This document shows, piece after piece, positions 13,607 through 14,319 of a DNA stretch of 14,319 nt. How positions within the stretch are numbered: the first letter of the stretch is position 1; every line of letters begins with the position of its first letter. Under the pieces are notes generated by a model, which saw only the letters and a list, made by a program, of their open reading frames with translations, was not told the DNA's origin and did not search any database. Both the position numbers and the translations under genes were made by a program. Source of the DNA: Bacteroidota bacterium (lineage in GTDB: Bacteria; Bacteroidota; Bacteroidia; Cytophagales; Cyclobacteriaceae); contig QGUY01000082.1 of the NCBI GenBank assembly GCA_003242315.1, positions 1-14,319 on the forward strand, written 5' to 3'.

Positions 13607-13633
13607 CCTTTCGTTTTCCGTACCGTAAGGGCA

Positions 13634-14305
13634 TTAGGCAGAGAAGGTGTGATATGAACCGAGGCGGCGAAGCAACTCTTCCTTTCCTTTTTCCAGCTCA
13701 TACAGGAGGTTGGCTTCGTCCAGCACAGCAAGACGGGGATGGGTTACGGTATGATTGCCGAACTCATGCCCTTGCCGGGCAAATTCAAAAATCTCGGCCC
13801 AGGTAATCCCACCCTCCGGCGAAGGACGTAGGGCGTTGCTCACCGCCTTCACGCGGGCTGTTGCGAAGCCCTCGTCAACGATGGCGTAAGCGTCCTGCTT
13901 TTTGCCCTGTTCGAAGAGGGCTCCAGCCTCCGTGTGCAACTCGACAGCGTCGGGTATTCCGAGATAGGCCAGGGCCGACGCGCGCTCAAAGAAGTTCGCG
14001 TCGTTCGTGGGCATTACGGCTGATTCGGCGATCAGTTCCTGCAAAGGGCGGCCGACGAACTGACCCCGGAATTCGGAGCCGGGAATGTTCCCGGTGATGA
14101 TGAAGAATGTCCCCTTGAAGCCCAGCCGGTTGAGAATGGGGATGGCCTGTCGGAACTGGTTAATCGACCCGTCATCGAAGGTAATTGACACCGCTCCCTT
14201 CTTAGCTCCCTGCCACGTCATGATCTCGGTGGTTCCGATTATTCCGGACTTCTGAGAGCAACCGGAAAGCCAAAACAAAACAATAAGGGCTCCAAACGCC
14301 TTCAT
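13634..14305 (-). CDS. N-terminal part of the interrupted deacetylase (NodB motifs 1 and 2)
   Basis: The 223-residue open part begins with a lipoprotein signal, FWLSGC with Cys16 as lipidation site. SITFDDG (40-46, Asp44 and Asp45) is NodB motif 1: the first Asp is the catalytic base and the second binds metal. GNHTVTHP (183-190) supplies the two metal-binding His (185 and 189) of motif 2. About 100 residues separate the motifs, far more than in simple NodB domains, so a large insertion (about 75-165) is present. CE4 enzymes deacetylate GlcNAc-containing polymers such as chitin, peptidoglycan or exopolysaccharide. Without motif 3 the fragment should be inactive. The ATG is only 14 bases from the window edge, so its promoter is not visible. 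Confidence 0.75.
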   Translation of the reverse strand: MKAFGALIVLFWLSGCSQKSGIIGTTEIMTWQGAKKGAVSITFDDGSINQFRQAIPILNRLGFKGTFFIITGNIPGSEFRGQFVGRPLQELIAESAVMPTNDANFFERASALAYLGIPDAVELHTEAGALFEQGKKQDAYAIVDEGFATARVKAVSNALRPSPEGGITWAEIFEFARQGHEFGNHTVTHPRLAVLDEANLLYELEKGKEELLRRLGSYHTFSA

Positions 14306-14319
14306 GAGTGAGGTTTGGG

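Larger units (their letters stand above)
12998..14305 (-). pseudogene. Polysaccharide deacetylase lipoprotein gene interrupted by one in-frame TAA
   Basis: One continuous minus-strand frame of 436 codons (14305 to 12998) is broken only by TAA at 13636-13634. There is no frameshift: both sides read in the same phase and both look like normal protein. Across the stop the product would read ...SYHTFSA, stop, CPYGTENERVMEYALRI... In the NodB fold this is catalytic motif 3, where a segment ending PYG closes the active site. A single substitution, for example GAA to TAA, explains it. As read, the gene makes a 223-residue fragment lacking motif 3 and the whole C-terminal part. It may be a fresh nonsense mutation, a sequencing or assembly error, or a stop read through at some rate. 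UAA makes selenocysteine or pyrrolysine very unlikely. Confidence 0.8.

Noticed and set aside
13634..13636. Recoded stop (selenocysteine or pyrrolysine)
   Set aside because: The codon is TAA, not TGA or TAG, and it sits at a motif position with no known need for a special residue.

Overview
The window looks like chromosomal DNA of a Bacteroidota bacterium, probably Cytophagales-like. Three things point there: promoter-like pairs of the Bacteroidota type (TTG or TTTG, 19-20 bases, then TAnnTTTG or a near match), almost no Shine-Dalgarno sequences before starts, and lipoprotein, Sec and Tat signal peptides on proteins of families common in that phylum. No transposase, phage gene, CRISPR array, rRNA or tRNA was found.

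Layout. 1-1581: the end of a metallophosphoesterase gene (+) runs 18 bases into a convergent LpxL/HtrB-type acyltransferase gene (-); behind that lies a small exported DUF6265-like gene (-) with a textbook promoter that seems to give a leaderless mRNA. 1834-3283: a TerB-like gene (+) meets a Tat-exported Gfo/Idh/MocA oxidoreductase (-) with one base between stops. 3284-4028: 745 bases without a convincing protein gene but full of signals: promoters on both strands, a consensus DnaA box, a probable structured RNA of about 275 bases with several tetraloop-capped hairpins and a strong intrinsic terminator, then five copies of a 17-base repeat at 23-base spacing. 4029-6049: an unrecognised secreted protein with a C-terminal coiled coil (+) faces a lipoprotein alpha/beta hydrolase (-). 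6160-10831: a tightly coupled three-gene operon (-) with ATGA overlaps: a GltD-like FAD/NAD(P)/Fe-S protein, a fused gamma-alpha 2-oxoacid:acceptor oxidoreductase subunit, and its TPP-binding beta subunit. 11120-14305: a secreted GH20 beta-N-acetylhexosaminidase (+) abuts, with no base between, a lipoprotein NodB-type polysaccharide deacetylase (-) whose single frame is interrupted by one TAA codon in catalytic motif 3.

How the genes fit together. The three-gene operon has the make-up of a 2-oxoacid (most likely 2-oxoglutarate):NAD(P)+ oxidoreductase, in which the GltD-like subunit passes low-potential electrons to NAD(P). The GH20 enzyme and the deacetylase could both act on N-acetylated amino-sugar polymers in the periplasm. 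The remaining genes are envelope or housekeeping singletons. The points most worth checking are the candidate RNA at 3575-3855, the interrupted deacetylase, and the electron acceptor of the oxidoreductase.
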